Positions 12,001-20,713 of a stretch of 64,000 bases of DNA are shown one piece after another; position 1 is the stretch's first letter; every line of letters starts with the position of its first letter. Origin of the DNA: Bacteroidota bacterium. GTDB lineage: Bacteria; Bacteroidota; Bacteroidia; Bacteroidales; DTGW01. Below the pieces are notes generated by a model that saw only the letters and a list, made by a program, of their open reading frames with translations, was not told where the DNA came from and did not search any database. The stretch is from the NCBI GenBank assembly GCA_029572965.1, contig JAKPQD010000018.1:44625-108624 (forward strand), in the 5' to 3' direction. The translations under genes were made by a program, and so were the position numbers.

Positions 12001-13991
12001 CCGGGGCGTTTTTTGTTGAGTTCAATTTTATTGACAGTGGCATTAAAGCGGTCGTCGTGGGCACGCAGGGCGTTCAATACGGTCCAAACCACCTTGTAAC
12101 GTTCGTTATCGTCGAGCGCTTGTTCGGGCTCAACATCGGCGGGCACAATTACCGGGATAATAATATAGCCATATTTTTTGCCTTCGGCCCTGCGCATAAC
12201 ACGCCCGACCGATTGTACTACATCTACCTGCGAGTTACGTGCCGAAAGGAAAAGCACGGCATCTAACGAAGGTACATCAACGCCCTCGCTCAAAACACGC
12301 ACGTTTGTAATAATGCGGCATTCGTTATTGTGTGTGTCTTCTTTGAGCCATGCGAGCATCTGGTCGCGTTGCGGGGCAGCCATGGTCCCGTCCATGTGCC
12401 GGGCATGCACGGTAACCATTTTTTCTTTTTTCTCCCGGGGCAACGAATCCAGATAATTTTCGGCAGCAAGGTTATAACTTGCGGCAATGTTTTTAGAATC
12501 AGGAATTTTACCACAAAAAGCAACCGCCCGTTTCATGGGGCTTTCGTCGCCATCTGTTTTGATGGCCTCGTTGCCCAGAAATTGTTTTGATAAGGCATTG
12601 ACCGTCCCGATGAGCTTGGTAAGGTCGTCGGTTTTTATTTCGGTTTCGCCATTGGTAATCATATTTTGTACAGCGGGCGGGACGTCTTTGTCGTTTAGTG
12701 TCAGGATAATCACTTTGTAATCGGTCAGCAAGCCCTTTTCAACTGCTTCGCCAAAACCTATGCGATGAATTTCTTTGCCGAAATACTGTTCGTTGTCCAT
12801 CGACCACAAAGGGATATCCTGTTTTGCAGCCTGCGATTGAGCATCAATACTGTACAATCGGGGCGTAGCTGTCATATATAAACGTTTTTTTGCTTTTATA
12901 AAATTTTCATCATGCACTTTTACAAAAGCCGAATCGTCCATGCCCGGTTCGGTATAGCCAGTGGTACGGTGTGCTTCATCGCAAATAATCAAATCAAATT
13001 CGGGAAAACCGTTTTTGAGCAATATCTTTTGTGCATTGGCTATTACTTCAATAGATTGATAGGTAGAGAATACCACTGTCATTGCGGCATTGCCATTTTG
13101 CTTATAATGCTCAAATTGTTTGAGAATATAGTTTGCATCGGTCGATGCAGGCCAGGCCAAATCAATGGTACTGGTTAAATCCTGGTCGGCGCTGTTTTTG
13201 TTTTTCGTTATTTCGGGGTCGGAGCAAATACAAATGGGGTTGATGGGTTCTTCGGCCTGCGAGGCCCATTCGCGCAACGTTTGGCCAATAAGGGCTATGG
13301 AAGGCACTAAAAAAAGTATGGTGCCTTTGTTGTTGGTTTGCTTTTCGGCAATTTTTAACGAGGTCATGGTTTTGCCTGTGCCACATGCCATAATCAGCCG
13401 TCCGCGTTCGTTCTCTTTAAAGTACTCCACTACTTTATCGCGTACTTCGAACACATGGGGATATATTTTTTTCTTTTCTACCCTTGCTTTCTGACCATGA
13501 ATACCTTGTTCGAGTGCTTCCCAATCAACAGGGGCTTCTATTAAGTCGTGTAAATTTAACCTTGTTACCGGAGGTTTTTGATTTTTAATGGCTTCCAGCG
13601 CGTTTGGGCCCCATTTGTTGGTGGTCGAAATCCAAAGCCTCTGGGCAAAGCTTGTTGTTTTCGAATCTTCGCCCCTAAATTCGCGGCCCGAAGTGGCAAG
13701 AAAACTGTCCACGGCAGGTTTATCAATGGTAGCCGTTTCCTGGTAACATTTGCATTGAATAGCCCAGTATTCGTCGAAATGGGTAACTGCCACCAAATCT
13801 ATCCCTGTATCGGCCCCGCCCATATCGTCTTTGCCGGGAAACTCGTCCCATAACCATACTTTCCTAAATTGGTGGGCATATTGCGGGTCGGTGAGCAAAT
13901 ATGCCTGCATTAAACGTTCAAAACGGTCGCCTTTATCTCTTTCGGAAAAGGAGATTTTACGGTATTTGTCTAATATTTTTAAAAAAATCAT
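9087..13991 (-). CDS. Single-chain type ISP restriction-modification enzyme
   Basis: One 1634-residue polypeptide carries, in order: an Mrr-like PD-(D/E)xK nuclease (GID at 63-65 and QCK at 79-81), a superfamily 2 helicase with Walker A MACGTGKT near residue 202 and DEAH near 337, and a coupler. An N6-adenine methyltransferase follows, with DPFTGTGTF near 915 and NPPY near 1028, then a C-terminal target-recognition region. This is the LlaBIII/LlaGI plan, in which one protein methylates and, after ATP-driven translocation, cleaves unmodified foreign DNA. No separate S, M or R gene is present or needed. The region encoding roughly residues 1227-1387 (about 9830-10310) is visibly more AT-rich than the rest, as expected if the recognition domain was exchanged. 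All key motifs look intact. Confidence 0.92.
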   Translation of the reverse strand: MIFLKILDKYRKISFSERDKGDRFERLMQAYLLTDPQYAHQFRKVWLWDEFPGKDDMGGADTGIDLVAVTHFDEYWAIQCKCYQETATIDKPAVDSFLATSGREFRGEDSKTTSFAQRLWISTTNKWGPNALEAIKNQKPPVTRLNLHDLIEAPVDWEALEQGIHGQKARVEKKKIYPHVFEVRDKVVEYFKENERGRLIMACGTGKTMTSLKIAEKQTNNKGTILFLVPSIALIGQTLREWASQAEEPINPICICSDPEITKNKNSADQDLTSTIDLAWPASTDANYILKQFEHYKQNGNAAMTVVFSTYQSIEVIANAQKILLKNGFPEFDLIICDEAHRTTGYTEPGMDDSAFVKVHDENFIKAKKRLYMTATPRLYSIDAQSQAAKQDIPLWSMDNEQYFGKEIHRIGFGEAVEKGLLTDYKVIILTLNDKDVPPAVQNMITNGETEIKTDDLTKLIGTVNALSKQFLGNEAIKTDGDESPMKRAVAFCGKIPDSKNIAASYNLAAENYLDSLPREKKEKMVTVHARHMDGTMAAPQRDQMLAWLKEDTHNNECRIITNVRVLSEGVDVPSLDAVLFLSARNSQVDVVQSVGRVMRRAEGKKYGYIIIPVIVPADVEPEQALDDNERYKVVWTVLNALRAHDDRFNATVNKIELNKKRPGQIIVGGADTSFDNDGTPIDKRQGEKQSSETNKEIGRQIAIQFEQLQDVVFARLVQKVGDRRYWEQWAKDVALIAERQIERIAYLITEKKDQREAFDKFLSGLQKNINPGINQEQAIEMLAQHIITQPIFDALFEGYSFVKSNAVSVAMQSMIEALEKGNNLAEQDETLQKFYGSVRKRAQGIDNAEGKQRIIIELYDKFFKTAFPKMVERLGIVYTPVEVVDFIIHSVNDILQKEFGRSLTDNNIHILDPFTGTGTFMVRLLQSGLIGLKDLERKYRHEMHANEIVLLAYYIAAINIENAYHDATPDPDDGVGKARYTPFEGIVLTDTFQLGETDDTDKLFSEMFPRNSERVQRQQKAPLRVIIGNPPYSIGQKSANDNAQNQAYPRLDQRIADTYAKLSTAGLNKSLYDAYIKAFRWSTDRLDKTGGVICFVSNGAWLDGNSTDGFRKAIEKEFSSVYVFNLRGNQRTSGELSRKEGGKIFGSGSRTPIAITLLVKNPDIKTDKATIYYHDIGDYLGREQKLKIVKGFKTFANPKLPLKTLQPNGHGDWISVRNSLFDEFIPLEPEKKFDAKSQSVFIAQTLGTATNRDAWVYNFSKATLCENVKKSIAYYNEQLDLILKQKNKEIIKDVTKGNWTRDWDNQIKRRKEIIENEYEYRITMHRPFTKLNSYFDDDLNQERYQLPKLFPTKNHKNIVISLCGTGTNKDFSALITDVVPDLQLQANGQCFPLYYYEENKVVQKSLFDSGEAAAGGTAAGKYVRRDAVSDFILERARAQYGKSVSKEDIFYYVYGFLHCKEYRETFAADLKKMLPRLPLVERVADFWAFSKAGRQLAELHLNYETVAPYPHVTVSGDDGQTYTVEKMRFPKKEQKDTIIYNSHITVSNIPARAYGYMVNGKSAIEWVMERYQVTVHKESGIKNDPNDWAAETGNPRYILDLLLSIINVSVQTVDIVNSLPKLTFETGAQEPGK

Positions 13992-14289
13992 GCTATAAAT
14001 GCTATGTTTTTATGATTAAAAATGGCACGACTAAAATATATATTTTTACTGTGGTTTGGTAAAAATATCAGGATTAAAGTCTTTTAGCAGCTTTAAGTTT
14101 TTAACCCAAATTAATCATTAGGAGGCTTTTTAAAACCGAACTATTTGATTTAGTCGGGTTAATCTTCCCGTTATAAACGGGACAAGCTGATTTAAAAATT
14201 GTTTGGTCTAATTTTTATTAAATTAATGAATTACTATTTCTTAATCGATTAAGCTTTTTGATGCTTAATTGGGGGTAAATCAGCCTGGG
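13992..14289. other. Intergenic stretch between the type ISP gene and ppdK
   Basis: No gene is seen. It holds the promoter region of the ISP gene on the right of its ATG and a small perfect palindrome (TCCCGTT/AACGGGA, 14166-14182) without a T run. The rest is AT-rich and unremarkable. Confidence 0.5.
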
Positions 14290-14326
14290 CAATAAAAAAG
14301 CCCTGCTGAAATGCTTCAACAGGGCC
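14290..14326 (-). terminator. Rho-independent terminator after ppdK
   Basis: On the minus strand an 11-bp stem (GCCCTGTTGAA/TTCAGCAGGGC, one wobble pair) is followed by CTTTTTTATT. It lies 45 bases past the ppdK stop. Confidence 0.85.
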
Positions 14327-14371
14327 TTGTATTTATTTCCCCCGCCTTTGCGAAGGATAATTAGCGAAAAG

Positions 14372-17095
14372 CTATTTGCCGGCTTTAATAGCAGCCTGTG
14401 CAGCTGCTAAACGGGCAATAGGGACACGGAATGGCGAGCAACTAACATAAGTCAATCCGTTTTTGTAACAGAATTCAACAGAAGCAGGGTCACCACCTTG
14501 CTCGCCGCAAATACCTACTTTCAGGTCAGGACGGGTAGCACGGCCTTTCTGGACTGACATTGCAATAAGTTGTCCAACGCCATCCTGGTCTATTGTCTGG
14601 AATGGGTCTGCAGCTAACATTTTCTTGTCGAGATAATCGTGCAGGAAACCTCCAATATCATCGCGGCTGAAACCAAAGGTCATCTGGGTCAGGTCGTTGG
14701 TCCCAAATGAGAAAAACTCTGCGGTCTTTGCCATACGGTCTGACAATAAAGCAGCCCGTGGAATTTCAATCATTGTGCCATATTTGTAATTGATTTTGCT
14801 TACGCCCATTTTAGCGCATACTTCTGCATATACGCGGTCAACAATCTTTTTGGTAAAATCTAACTCAGAAACATCGCAGGTTACTGGTACCATGATTTCT
14901 ACGTGTGGGTCTTTACCTTCTTTGCTCAGTTCGGCAGAAGCTTCGAATATAGCACGTATTTGCATTTCAGATACTTCAGGATAGGTTACTCCCAAACGTA
15001 CCCCACGGTGCCCCATCATAGGGTTGCTTTCGTGCAACGCTTCGCCACGTTTTTTTATAGCTTCAACAGATATACCTAATGCTTTGGCCAATTCTGCTTG
15101 TTTTTCGGCACCTACTGGTACAAACTCGTGAAGTGGAGGGTCAAGCAAACGGAAAGTTACCGGGCAACCATCCATGGCAAGCACTGTAGCTTTAATATCT
15201 TTCTTAACAAAAGCAAACAACTCGTCCAAAGCAGCTTTGCGTTCTTCAACCCCGTTGCTGAGAATCATCTTGCGAAGCAAGAACAATGGCTGGTCGCTAC
15301 CTTCGCCATAAAACATGTGTTCTGTGCGGAAAAGCCCAATACCTTCAGCTCCAAAGTCACGTGCTATTTTGGCATCAGAAGGAGTATCTGCGTTTGTACG
15401 TACACCCATGGTACGGTATTTGTCCACCATTTTCATAAATGTTTGGAAACGCGGATTTTCTGAAGCATCCATTAATTTTAATGCCCCCAGGTAAACATTT
15501 CCTTTGGTACCATTCAATGTAACAACATCCCCTTCTTTCAATACAATATCTGTATCTGCTATTTTAGCTGTTTTTGCCTCTACATTGACATGTAAACTCC
15601 CTGCCCCAACAATACAGCATTTACCCCATCCACGGGCAACAAGGGCTGCATGCGAGGTCATACCGCCACGGGCAGTAAGGATACCTTCGGCAGCTCGCAT
15701 ACCTTCAACGTCTTCAGGGTTGGTTTCTTCGCGAAGAAGAATTACTTTTTCGCCTTTACGGTGCCAGGCAACTGCATCTTCAGCAGTAAATACTATTTTA
15801 CCAACAGCAGCGCCAGGTCCGGCAGGTAAGCCCTTGGTCAATACGGATACTTTCTTTTCTTCTGCCGGGTCGCAAATTGGGTGGAGCAACTCGTCTAACT
15901 GTGCCGGCTCAACACGCATAACTGCCTTCTTTTCGTCTATCAACCCTTCGGCAAGCATGTCCATGGCCATGTTCAAAGCTGCTGTCCCGGTACGTTTACC
16001 AGCACGGCATTGTAACATGTATAGCTTGCCTTCCTGTATGGTAAACTCGATATCAAGCATGTCTTTATATGCTTTCTCAAGTGTATTACGAATTTCAACA
16101 AGCTCTTTATATGTAGAAGGCATAGCTTCTTCCATACTTTTGAGGTGCTTGTTTTGCTCGTTTTTTGTGTCATCGTTCAAAGGGCTTGGGGTACGTATCC
16201 CTGCCACAACATCTTCACCTTGTGCATTGACCAACCATTCTCCATAAAATTTGTTTTCGCCCGTAGCCGGGTTCCGGGTAAAAGCAACCCCTGTAGCTGA
16301 TGTGTCGCCCATGTTGCCAAATACCATGGCCTGAACGTTTACTGCTGTTCCCCATGAATCGGGAATACCTTCGATACGACGGTACGAAACTGCTTTCTTC
16401 CCGTTCCAACTCTTAAATACTGCTTTGATACCCCCAATTACCTGTTCTTTAGCATCATCCGGAAATTCTTTTCCAAGTACCTCTTTTACTTTTTTCTTAA
16501 AATCTTCAGATAGTTGCTTCAGCTCATCTGCAGTGATTTCGGTATCTGATTTGTAACCTCTTTTATGTTTAAAATCGTCCAACATGTCGTCAAGCTGCTT
16601 GCGGATACCTTTACCATCTTTGGGCTCTATACCTTCAGCTTTTTCCATTACTACATCGGCATACATCATGATCAAACGACGATATGAGTCCCATACGAAA
16701 CGCGGATTGTTTGTTTTTTTGATAAATCCCGGAATAGTAGCTGTACATAGCCCTACGTTCAATACTGTGTCCATCATGCCTGGCATTGATGCCCGGGCCC
16801 CTGAACGACATGAAACCAGAAGCGCATTTTCTGGGTCGCCATACTTCATCCCCATAACATCTTCTACTTTTTTCATATTTGCCCAAATTTCATCATATAG
16901 TTCTTTAGGCAACTCGCAATTGTTGGCATAATACTCGGTACATACATCGGTTGTAACTGTAAAACCCGCAGGTACAGGCAATCCAAGTAAACACATTTCG
17001 GCCAAGTTTGCCCCTTTTCCTCCCAGCAGGTTTTTCATGTCTGCCTTACCATCGGCATTCTTTGCGCCGAAGAAATAAACACGTTTTGTAGTCAT
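14372..17095 (-). CDS. ppdK: Pyruvate, phosphate dikinase
   Basis: The 907-residue protein interconverts ATP, phosphate and pyruvate with AMP, pyrophosphate and PEP. Visible features: the N-terminal nucleotide-binding GGKGANLAEM, the phosphohistidine loop LTARGGMTSHAALVARGWGK (His near 482), the C-terminal PEP-binding barrel with GTMIEIPRAAL and FSFGTNDLTQ, and the catalytic-lid GICGEQGGDP with its Cys. Length is usual for bacterial PPDK. In fermenters it serves pyrophosphate-linked glycolysis or gluconeogenesis. It is monocistronic, with a terminator downstream and a -7-like TACATTTG (minus strand, 17162-17169) upstream. Confidence 0.97.
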   Translation of the reverse strand: MTTKRVYFFGAKNADGKADMKNLLGGKGANLAEMCLLGLPVPAGFTVTTDVCTEYYANNCELPKELYDEIWANMKKVEDVMGMKYGDPENALLVSCRSGARASMPGMMDTVLNVGLCTATIPGFIKKTNNPRFVWDSYRRLIMMYADVVMEKAEGIEPKDGKGIRKQLDDMLDDFKHKRGYKSDTEITADELKQLSEDFKKKVKEVLGKEFPDDAKEQVIGGIKAVFKSWNGKKAVSYRRIEGIPDSWGTAVNVQAMVFGNMGDTSATGVAFTRNPATGENKFYGEWLVNAQGEDVVAGIRTPSPLNDDTKNEQNKHLKSMEEAMPSTYKELVEIRNTLEKAYKDMLDIEFTIQEGKLYMLQCRAGKRTGTAALNMAMDMLAEGLIDEKKAVMRVEPAQLDELLHPICDPAEEKKVSVLTKGLPAGPGAAVGKIVFTAEDAVAWHRKGEKVILLREETNPEDVEGMRAAEGILTARGGMTSHAALVARGWGKCCIVGAGSLHVNVEAKTAKIADTDIVLKEGDVVTLNGTKGNVYLGALKLMDASENPRFQTFMKMVDKYRTMGVRTNADTPSDAKIARDFGAEGIGLFRTEHMFYGEGSDQPLFLLRKMILSNGVEERKAALDELFAFVKKDIKATVLAMDGCPVTFRLLDPPLHEFVPVGAEKQAELAKALGISVEAIKKRGEALHESNPMMGHRGVRLGVTYPEVSEMQIRAIFEASAELSKEGKDPHVEIMVPVTCDVSELDFTKKIVDRVYAEVCAKMGVSKINYKYGTMIEIPRAALLSDRMAKTAEFFSFGTNDLTQMTFGFSRDDIGGFLHDYLDKKMLAADPFQTIDQDGVGQLIAMSVQKGRATRPDLKVGICGEQGGDPASVEFCYKNGLTYVSCSPFRVPIARLAAAQAAIKAGK

Positions 17096-17455
17096 AGTTT
17101 AATAATCTTTAATTATTTGATAGTTAGATATTTAATAGAATTTGTATAATTTCATTTATTACAAATGTACTCAAAAATCAATTTAATTTGATTTCTCTTG
17201 CATTTTTTATCATTTTTTTTAATACAAAAATCCTTAGGATTATTGGCTGCTTAAATCACTTTGTTTAAAAAAACCTTAAAATATTGATTTACAGCGTATG
17301 TCTTTTTTAAAACGGCTATCATTCTTATCTTTTGCTTATTTTTTTCTAAAATAGATTTTTGTGCTGTATATCTAAAAAATGGGAGAGCCCAAACTCGCAT
17401 ATGTTGATATACAACTACAAGTTCTTGTGGCTTTATCGGGCCTTCAAAATTTAAT
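17096..17455. other. Intergenic stretch between ppdK and the tRNA-Leu promoter
   Basis: AT-rich, no plausible gene. The left part holds the ppdK promoter; a -7-like TACATTTG is on the minus strand at 17162-17169, without a clear -33 element. Nothing else stands out. Confidence 0.5.
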
Positions 17456-17486
17456 TTTGTTCAGATAAAAAATATAATTATTTTTG
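17456..17486 (+). promoter_or_regulatory. Bacteroidota promoter of tRNA-Leu(CAG)
   Basis: TTTG (17456-17459), a 19-base spacer and TATTTTTG (17479-17486) match the Bacteroidota -33/-7 consensus. The tRNA begins 10 bases further on. Confidence 0.75.
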
Positions 17487-17495
17487 CGGCCACTT

Positions 17496-17579
17496 ACCCA
17501 AATGGCGGAATTGGTAGACGCGCTAGTTTCAGGGACTAGTGTCCGAAAGGATGTGCAGGTTCGAGTCCTGTTTTGGGTA
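17496..17579 (+). tRNA. tRNA-Leu (CAG anticodon)
   Basis: An 84-nt class II tRNA. Acceptor ACCCAAA/TTTGGGT with discriminator A, anticodon stem CTAGT/ACTAG with loop TTCAGGG (anticodon CAG), a variable arm, and T-loop TTCGAGT. CCA is not encoded. It reads CUG codons. Confidence 0.95.
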
Positions 17580-17618
17580 CTAAAATGTTCATTTGCTATT
17601 GATGTTTTTAAATTGTTA

Positions 17619-17649
17619 ATTGCATATTTAAAATAGATGTATATCTTTG
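17619..17649 (+). promoter_or_regulatory. Bacteroidota promoter of tRNA-Leu(GAG)
   Basis: ATTG (17619-17622), a 19-base spacer and TATCTTTG (17642-17649). It indicates that this tRNA has its own start in addition to any read-through from the first tRNA-Leu. Confidence 0.65.
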
Positions 17650-17693
17650 CGGCAAATTTGACATTCATCAATCAATAGTTGTCAATGTTAAAT

Positions 17694-17777
17694 GCCCAGG
17701 TGGTGGAATTGGTAGACACGCCACTTTGAGGGGGTGGTGGGGGTTACCCTGTGTGAGTTCGAGTCTCGTCCTGGGCA
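17694..17777 (+). tRNA. tRNA-Leu (GAG anticodon)
   Basis: An 84-nt class II tRNA. Acceptor GCCCAGG/CCTGGGC with discriminator A; anticodon stem CCACT/GGTGG with loop TTGAGGG (anticodon GAG); long variable arm; T-loop TTCGAGT. CCA is not encoded. It reads CUC/CUU codons. Confidence 0.95.
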
Positions 17778-17786
17778 CTAAAAAAT

Positions 17787-17825
17787 TAAAGCTTTGTAAA
17801 CAATAGTTTGCAAAGCTTTTTTGTT
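17787..17825 (+). terminator. Terminator after the tRNA-Leu pair
   Basis: An 11-bp stem GCTTTGTAAAC/GTTTGCAAAGC (one wobble pair) with loop AATA is followed by TTTTTTG. It begins ten bases after tRNA-Leu(GAG). Confidence 0.85.
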
Positions 17826-17879
17826 TTCGCTGCCTAAGTCTTGAATATGCAAAAAGAAAGTGTATTGTCTGCTAATAAA

Positions 17880-17912
17880 ACAAAAAAGAGGCCGGCATTG
17901 CTGCCAGCCTCT
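17880..17912 (-). terminator. Terminator after tRNA-Lys copy 1
   Basis: On the minus strand GAGGCTGGCA/TGCCGGCCTC with loop GCAA is followed by TTTTTTG. It begins seven bases past the tRNA 3' end. Confidence 0.85.
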
Positions 17913-17918
17913 TTTCAG

Positions 17919-17991
17919 TGATCTCGCTGGGATTCGAACCCAGGACCCCATCCTTAAAAGGGATGTGCTCTACCTGCTGAGCTACGAAATC
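17919..17991 (-). tRNA. tRNA-Lys (TTT anticodon), copy 1
   Basis: A 73-nt tRNA. Acceptor GATTTCG/CGAGATC with discriminator A, D-stem GCTC/GAGC, anticodon stem CATCC/GGATG with loop CTTTTAA (anticodon TTT), T-stem CTGGG/CCCAG. CCA is not encoded. It is identical to the copy at 18154-18226. Confidence 0.96.
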
Positions 17992-18009
17992 ATATCGTTT
18001 TTGATGGCG

Positions 18010-18040
18010 CAAAGATAGTATCTATTTTTGTTTTGCCAAA
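18010..18040 (-). promoter_or_regulatory. Promoter of tRNA-Lys copy 1
   Basis: On the minus strand TTTG (18037-18040), exactly 19 bases, then TATCTTTG (18010-18017). This is a full match to the Bacteroidota consensus. Confidence 0.8.
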
Positions 18041-18118
18041 TCTGAAATGCGTTTTTGTCAAAAAAATAAATATTTGATGTGTTTATGCTTTTGAATGAGC
18101 CTTAAATACTTAATAAAG

Positions 18119-18146
18119 CAAAAAAGACCAGCATCAACTGCCAGTC
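18119..18146 (-). terminator. Terminator after tRNA-Lys copy 2
   Basis: On the minus strand GACTGGCA/TGCTGGTC (two wobble pairs) with a 5-base loop is followed by TTTTTTGC. It corresponds to the hairpin after copy 1 but has a different sequence. Confidence 0.75.
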
Positions 18147-18153
18147 TTTTCAG

Positions 18154-18226
18154 TGATCTCGCTGGGATTCGAACCCAGGACCCCATCCTTAAAAGGGATG
18201 TGCTCTACCTGCTGAGCTACGAAATC
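18154..18226 (-). tRNA. tRNA-Lys (TTT anticodon), copy 2
   Basis: A 73-nt tRNA identical in sequence to the copy at 17919-17991, with anticodon TTT in loop CTTTTAA. The promoter -7 region and the bases just beyond the tRNA are also shared, so the unit arose by tandem duplication. Confidence 0.96.
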
Positions 18227-18244
18227 ATACCGTTTTTGGTGGCG

Positions 18245-18275
18245 CAAAGATAGACAGTATTTTATTTCTGCCAAA
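18245..18275 (-). promoter_or_regulatory. Promoter of tRNA-Lys copy 2
   Basis: On the minus strand TTTG (18272-18275), exactly 19 bases, then TATCTTTG (18245-18252). Confidence 0.8.
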
Positions 18276-18359
18276 ACTTTTGCACCTTTTTTTGTAAAAA
18301 ATACTAAGACTATATTATATTGCTCAATATCTGGTAGTTGTAATAAATACTTTTTGCCA

Positions 18360-18824
18360 TTATATAAGCACTAAGTGCTCTGCGTGCATTATTTTTTCGC
18401 AATAATGACATTTTAATGATACCGGTTTTTTTGTTAATACCTCAAAGCGAGTGGTAATAGCTTCGTTATTGGTAATGCATTTAGGATTAAAACAACGTGC
18501 AATGCCTTTTACTTCATCAGGGGCTACCAATAGTTTTTTTTCTACCACTTCATATTCTTTGATGATATTGAGCTTGGCTTCGGGGGCAACAAGGGCTATT
18601 TTGCTTATTTCTTCCTGTTGAAAGAATACGTCAGATATTTTAATAATTGCCTTAGAACCAAGTTGCTTGCTTTCGAGGTTGGTGCCAAAGGTAATCTGCG
18701 TTTTTATCTTTTCCAGTTTAAGGATAGAAATGACCTTAAAGAGGTTCTGTGCCGGAATATGGTCTATTACTGTCCCGTTGCGGAGGGCACTTACTTTTAA
18801 CTGGGTTTTATCTTTGCTGTGCAT
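18360..18824 (-). CDS. pyrI: Aspartate carbamoyltransferase regulatory chain
   Basis: PyrI binds CTP/ATP and forms the holoenzyme with PyrB, giving feedback control of pyrimidine synthesis. The N-terminal allosteric domain has LKVSALRNGTVIDHIPA and GSKAIIKI-like strands. The C-terminal zinc domain carries four cysteines in CFNPKC and CHYC, needed for contact with PyrB. The ATG at 18824 (MHSKDKTQLKV) is preferred: it lies five bases past the pyrB stop, whereas the alternative ATG at 18854 would overlap pyrB by 25 bases. About 154 residues, as in E. coli. Confidence 0.93.
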   Translation of the reverse strand: MHSKDKTQLKVSALRNGTVIDHIPAQNLFKVISILKLEKIKTQITFGTNLESKQLGSKAIIKISDVFFQQEEISKIALVAPEAKLNIIKEYEVVEKKLLVAPDEVKGIARCFNPKCITNNEAITTRFEVLTKKPVSLKCHYCEKIMHAEHLVLI

Positions 18825-18829
18825 TTTTT

Positions 18830-19738
18830 TTAAATTAATCCTAATATTGAACATATAATGGCCTGGCGCATAAATACCCCATTGCGTGCCTGATCAAAGT
18901 AATAAGCTTTATGGTTGTCGTCCACGTCAACATCTATCTCGTTTACACGTGGAAGAGGGTGCAGTACTTTGAGGTTATCCTTAGTATTCCGAAGCATTTC
19001 ATTGTTCAATATATAGGCATTCTTTGTTTTTTCGTATTCAATCGGGTCCGAAAACCTTTCTTTTTGTACCCTGGTCATATACATGATGTCCACTTTATCA
19101 ATATATTCGGCCATATCGGTGTGCTCGTAATACTTCATCCCGCGCTGGGCCAACAGCATTTTATATTCATCCGGCATTTTAAGTTCGGGCGGCGAAATGA
19201 AATAAAAAGTAGTATTGAATTTGTTCATGGCCATCAGCAGCGAATGTACGGTTCGTCCGTATTTCAAGTCGCCTACCATCATCAGGTTAATATTTTCAAG
19301 TTTTCCCTGGGTTTTTTTTATCGAAAACATATCCAGCAGGGTTTGTGAAGGGTGTTGGTTGGCTCCGTCACCAGCATTTATAATAGGTACATTAGATATT
19401 TCAGAAGCAAACCTTGCAGCCCCTTCTAAAGGGTGGCGCATGACTATCAAATCGCAATAACTGCTTACTATTTTAATGGTGTCTTTTAGCGTTTCACCTT
19501 TGGTCACGCTGGATGAAGATGCATCCGAAAATCCAATTACGCGGCCACCCAAACGGGTAACGGCACTTTCAAAACTCAATCGGGTACGTGTAGATGGCTC
19601 GAAAAACAAAGTGGCCACAACTTTATTCCTTAATTTGTCTAAAGGGGGCTCTTTTTCAAATTGAAAGGCTAAATCAATAAGTTTTAAGTGTTCTTCCTGC
19701 GTAAAATCATTGATTGAAACTAGGCTTTTGTTTTTCAT
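18830..19738 (-). CDS. pyrB: Aspartate carbamoyltransferase catalytic chain
   Basis: This 302-residue enzyme makes carbamoyl-aspartate from carbamoyl phosphate and aspartate. Signatures: the carbamoyl-phosphate loop [15 protein letters not shown], the HPLEG motif, the [17 protein letters not shown] motif and [11 protein letters not shown] near the C-terminus. It heads the pyrBI operon, with pyrI starting five bases after its stop. pyrD lies elsewhere in the window (56816-57838). No leader attenuator of the E. coli type is seen upstream. Confidence 0.97.
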   Translation of the reverse strand: MKNKSLVSINDFTQEEHLKLIDLAFQFEKEPPLDKLRNKVVATLFFEPSTRTRLSFESAVTRLGGRVIGFSDASSSSVTKGETLKDTIKIVSSYCDLIVMRHPLEGAARFASEISNVPIINAGDGANQHPSQTLLDMFSIKKTQGKLENINLMMVGDLKYGRTVHSLLMAMNKFNTTFYFISPPELKMPDEYKMLLAQRGMKYYEHTDMAEYIDKVDIMYMTRVQKERFSDPIEYEKTKNAYILNNEMLRNTKDNLKVLHPLPRVNEIDVDVDDNHKAYYFDQARNGVFMRQAIICSILGLI

Positions 19739-19915
19739 TTGTTGCTGATTCTTAGAGTTTATCTGGTATATGAAGCCTTAATGCCTGCTTTTCTTTTCCC
19801 CGATAAAAATAGTGAATATTTTCTATTTTGTATTTTTATACAGGACTTCTTTTTCAACAAAATACATTAATCCTTAAATTTGAATAATAATATTAGATGT
19901 ATTTTGTAATATATT

Positions 19916-20611
19916 TTATATCAATATTTTATGTAACTCTATTTGCTTTATTTCTCCATTGTATTCTGCTTTTAATACAAAACTGAAACGGTTCAGGTCA
20001 AGGCACATGTCAAAGTCTGAAGAAGGGGAGTGGGCCTGGTTTTCAGGTAAAAACAATCGTTGACCTGAAGTCTGCCTTATTGTTTTCTTCATTTGTTCAA
20101 AATCAGGCTTAGAACCTTCTAAGTATTGTTTGATATATTCCGCGCAGAATGTATCTTCTTCGGTTGGCCTTTGGGCTGAATAGCCCATACAAACTAATGA
20201 AACCACATCAGGCTTTTGCTTTTGGATATATTTTGCTATAGCTTCAGCATTAACAAAGCTTCCTGTAATAATCTGATCGGCATTTACAGCATTGATAATT
20301 CCTTGAGTCCCGGCACTGGTAGTATGTATAACAGTTTTATAATCAAAATCATACTGGCTGATATGCGTGGGGCTGTTTCCAAAGTCAAAACCCTCGGGAA
20401 TACGCTCATTTCGTTCGCCAATCAGGATAAAATCCGGGTGCTGTTCTTTGATAGCGTAGGCTTCTTCCAACTTTCCCACAGGAAATATCCTTGTTCCTTT
20501 ATGGTCCATCACATAACAGGCCAATGAAAAAGCCCTGAAAACGTCAATAACAACGGTCAGCCCTTTGGCTTTTTTAGCTCCTTCGATGAGTTGCAATATT
20601 TGTATTTCCAT
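19916..20611 (-). CDS. ComB-like 2-phosphosulfolactate phosphatase family protein
   Basis: The protein (about 231 residues) has the ComB family pattern: VVIDVFRAFSLACYVMD near the N-terminus, GERNERIPEGFDFGNSP, HTTSAGTQGI, and EEDTFCAEYI. ComB is a Mg-dependent acid phosphatase acting on 2-phosphosulfolactate in coenzyme M synthesis; in bacteria without coenzyme M the natural substrate is usually not known. The ATG at 20611 is preferred over an upstream TTG at 20647, which adds residues not typical of the family. It is divergent from butyrate kinase, with about 100 bases between. Confidence 0.85.
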   Translation of the reverse strand: MEIQILQLIEGAKKAKGLTVVIDVFRAFSLACYVMDHKGTRIFPVGKLEEAYAIKEQHPDFILIGERNERIPEGFDFGNSPTHISQYDFDYKTVIHTTSAGTQGIINAVNADQIITGSFVNAEAIAKYIQKQKPDVVSLVCMGYSAQRPTEEDTFCAEYIKQYLEGSKPDFEQMKKTIRQTSGQRLFLPENQAHSPSSDFDMCLDLNRFSFVLKAEYNGEIKQIELHKILI

Positions 20612-20713
20612 TATTTTTATTTGTTTCGCAAAGGTAAAAAATATCAAGGCTTTTATAACAATGTGCTTTGATATCTGTTTATGTTTCTATAAATTTACCT
20701 AAAAACCAAAGAT

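Noticed and set aside
14166..14182. Perfect short palindrome TCCCGTT/AACGGGA
   Set aside because: No T run and no near gene end; it could be chance.
15504..16247. 247-codon plus-strand frame opposite ppdK
   Set aside because: Composition is a reflection of ppdK codons; no domain or start context.
17444..17671. 75-codon minus-strand frame
   Set aside because: It overlaps tRNA-Leu(CAG) and its promoter; chance frame.
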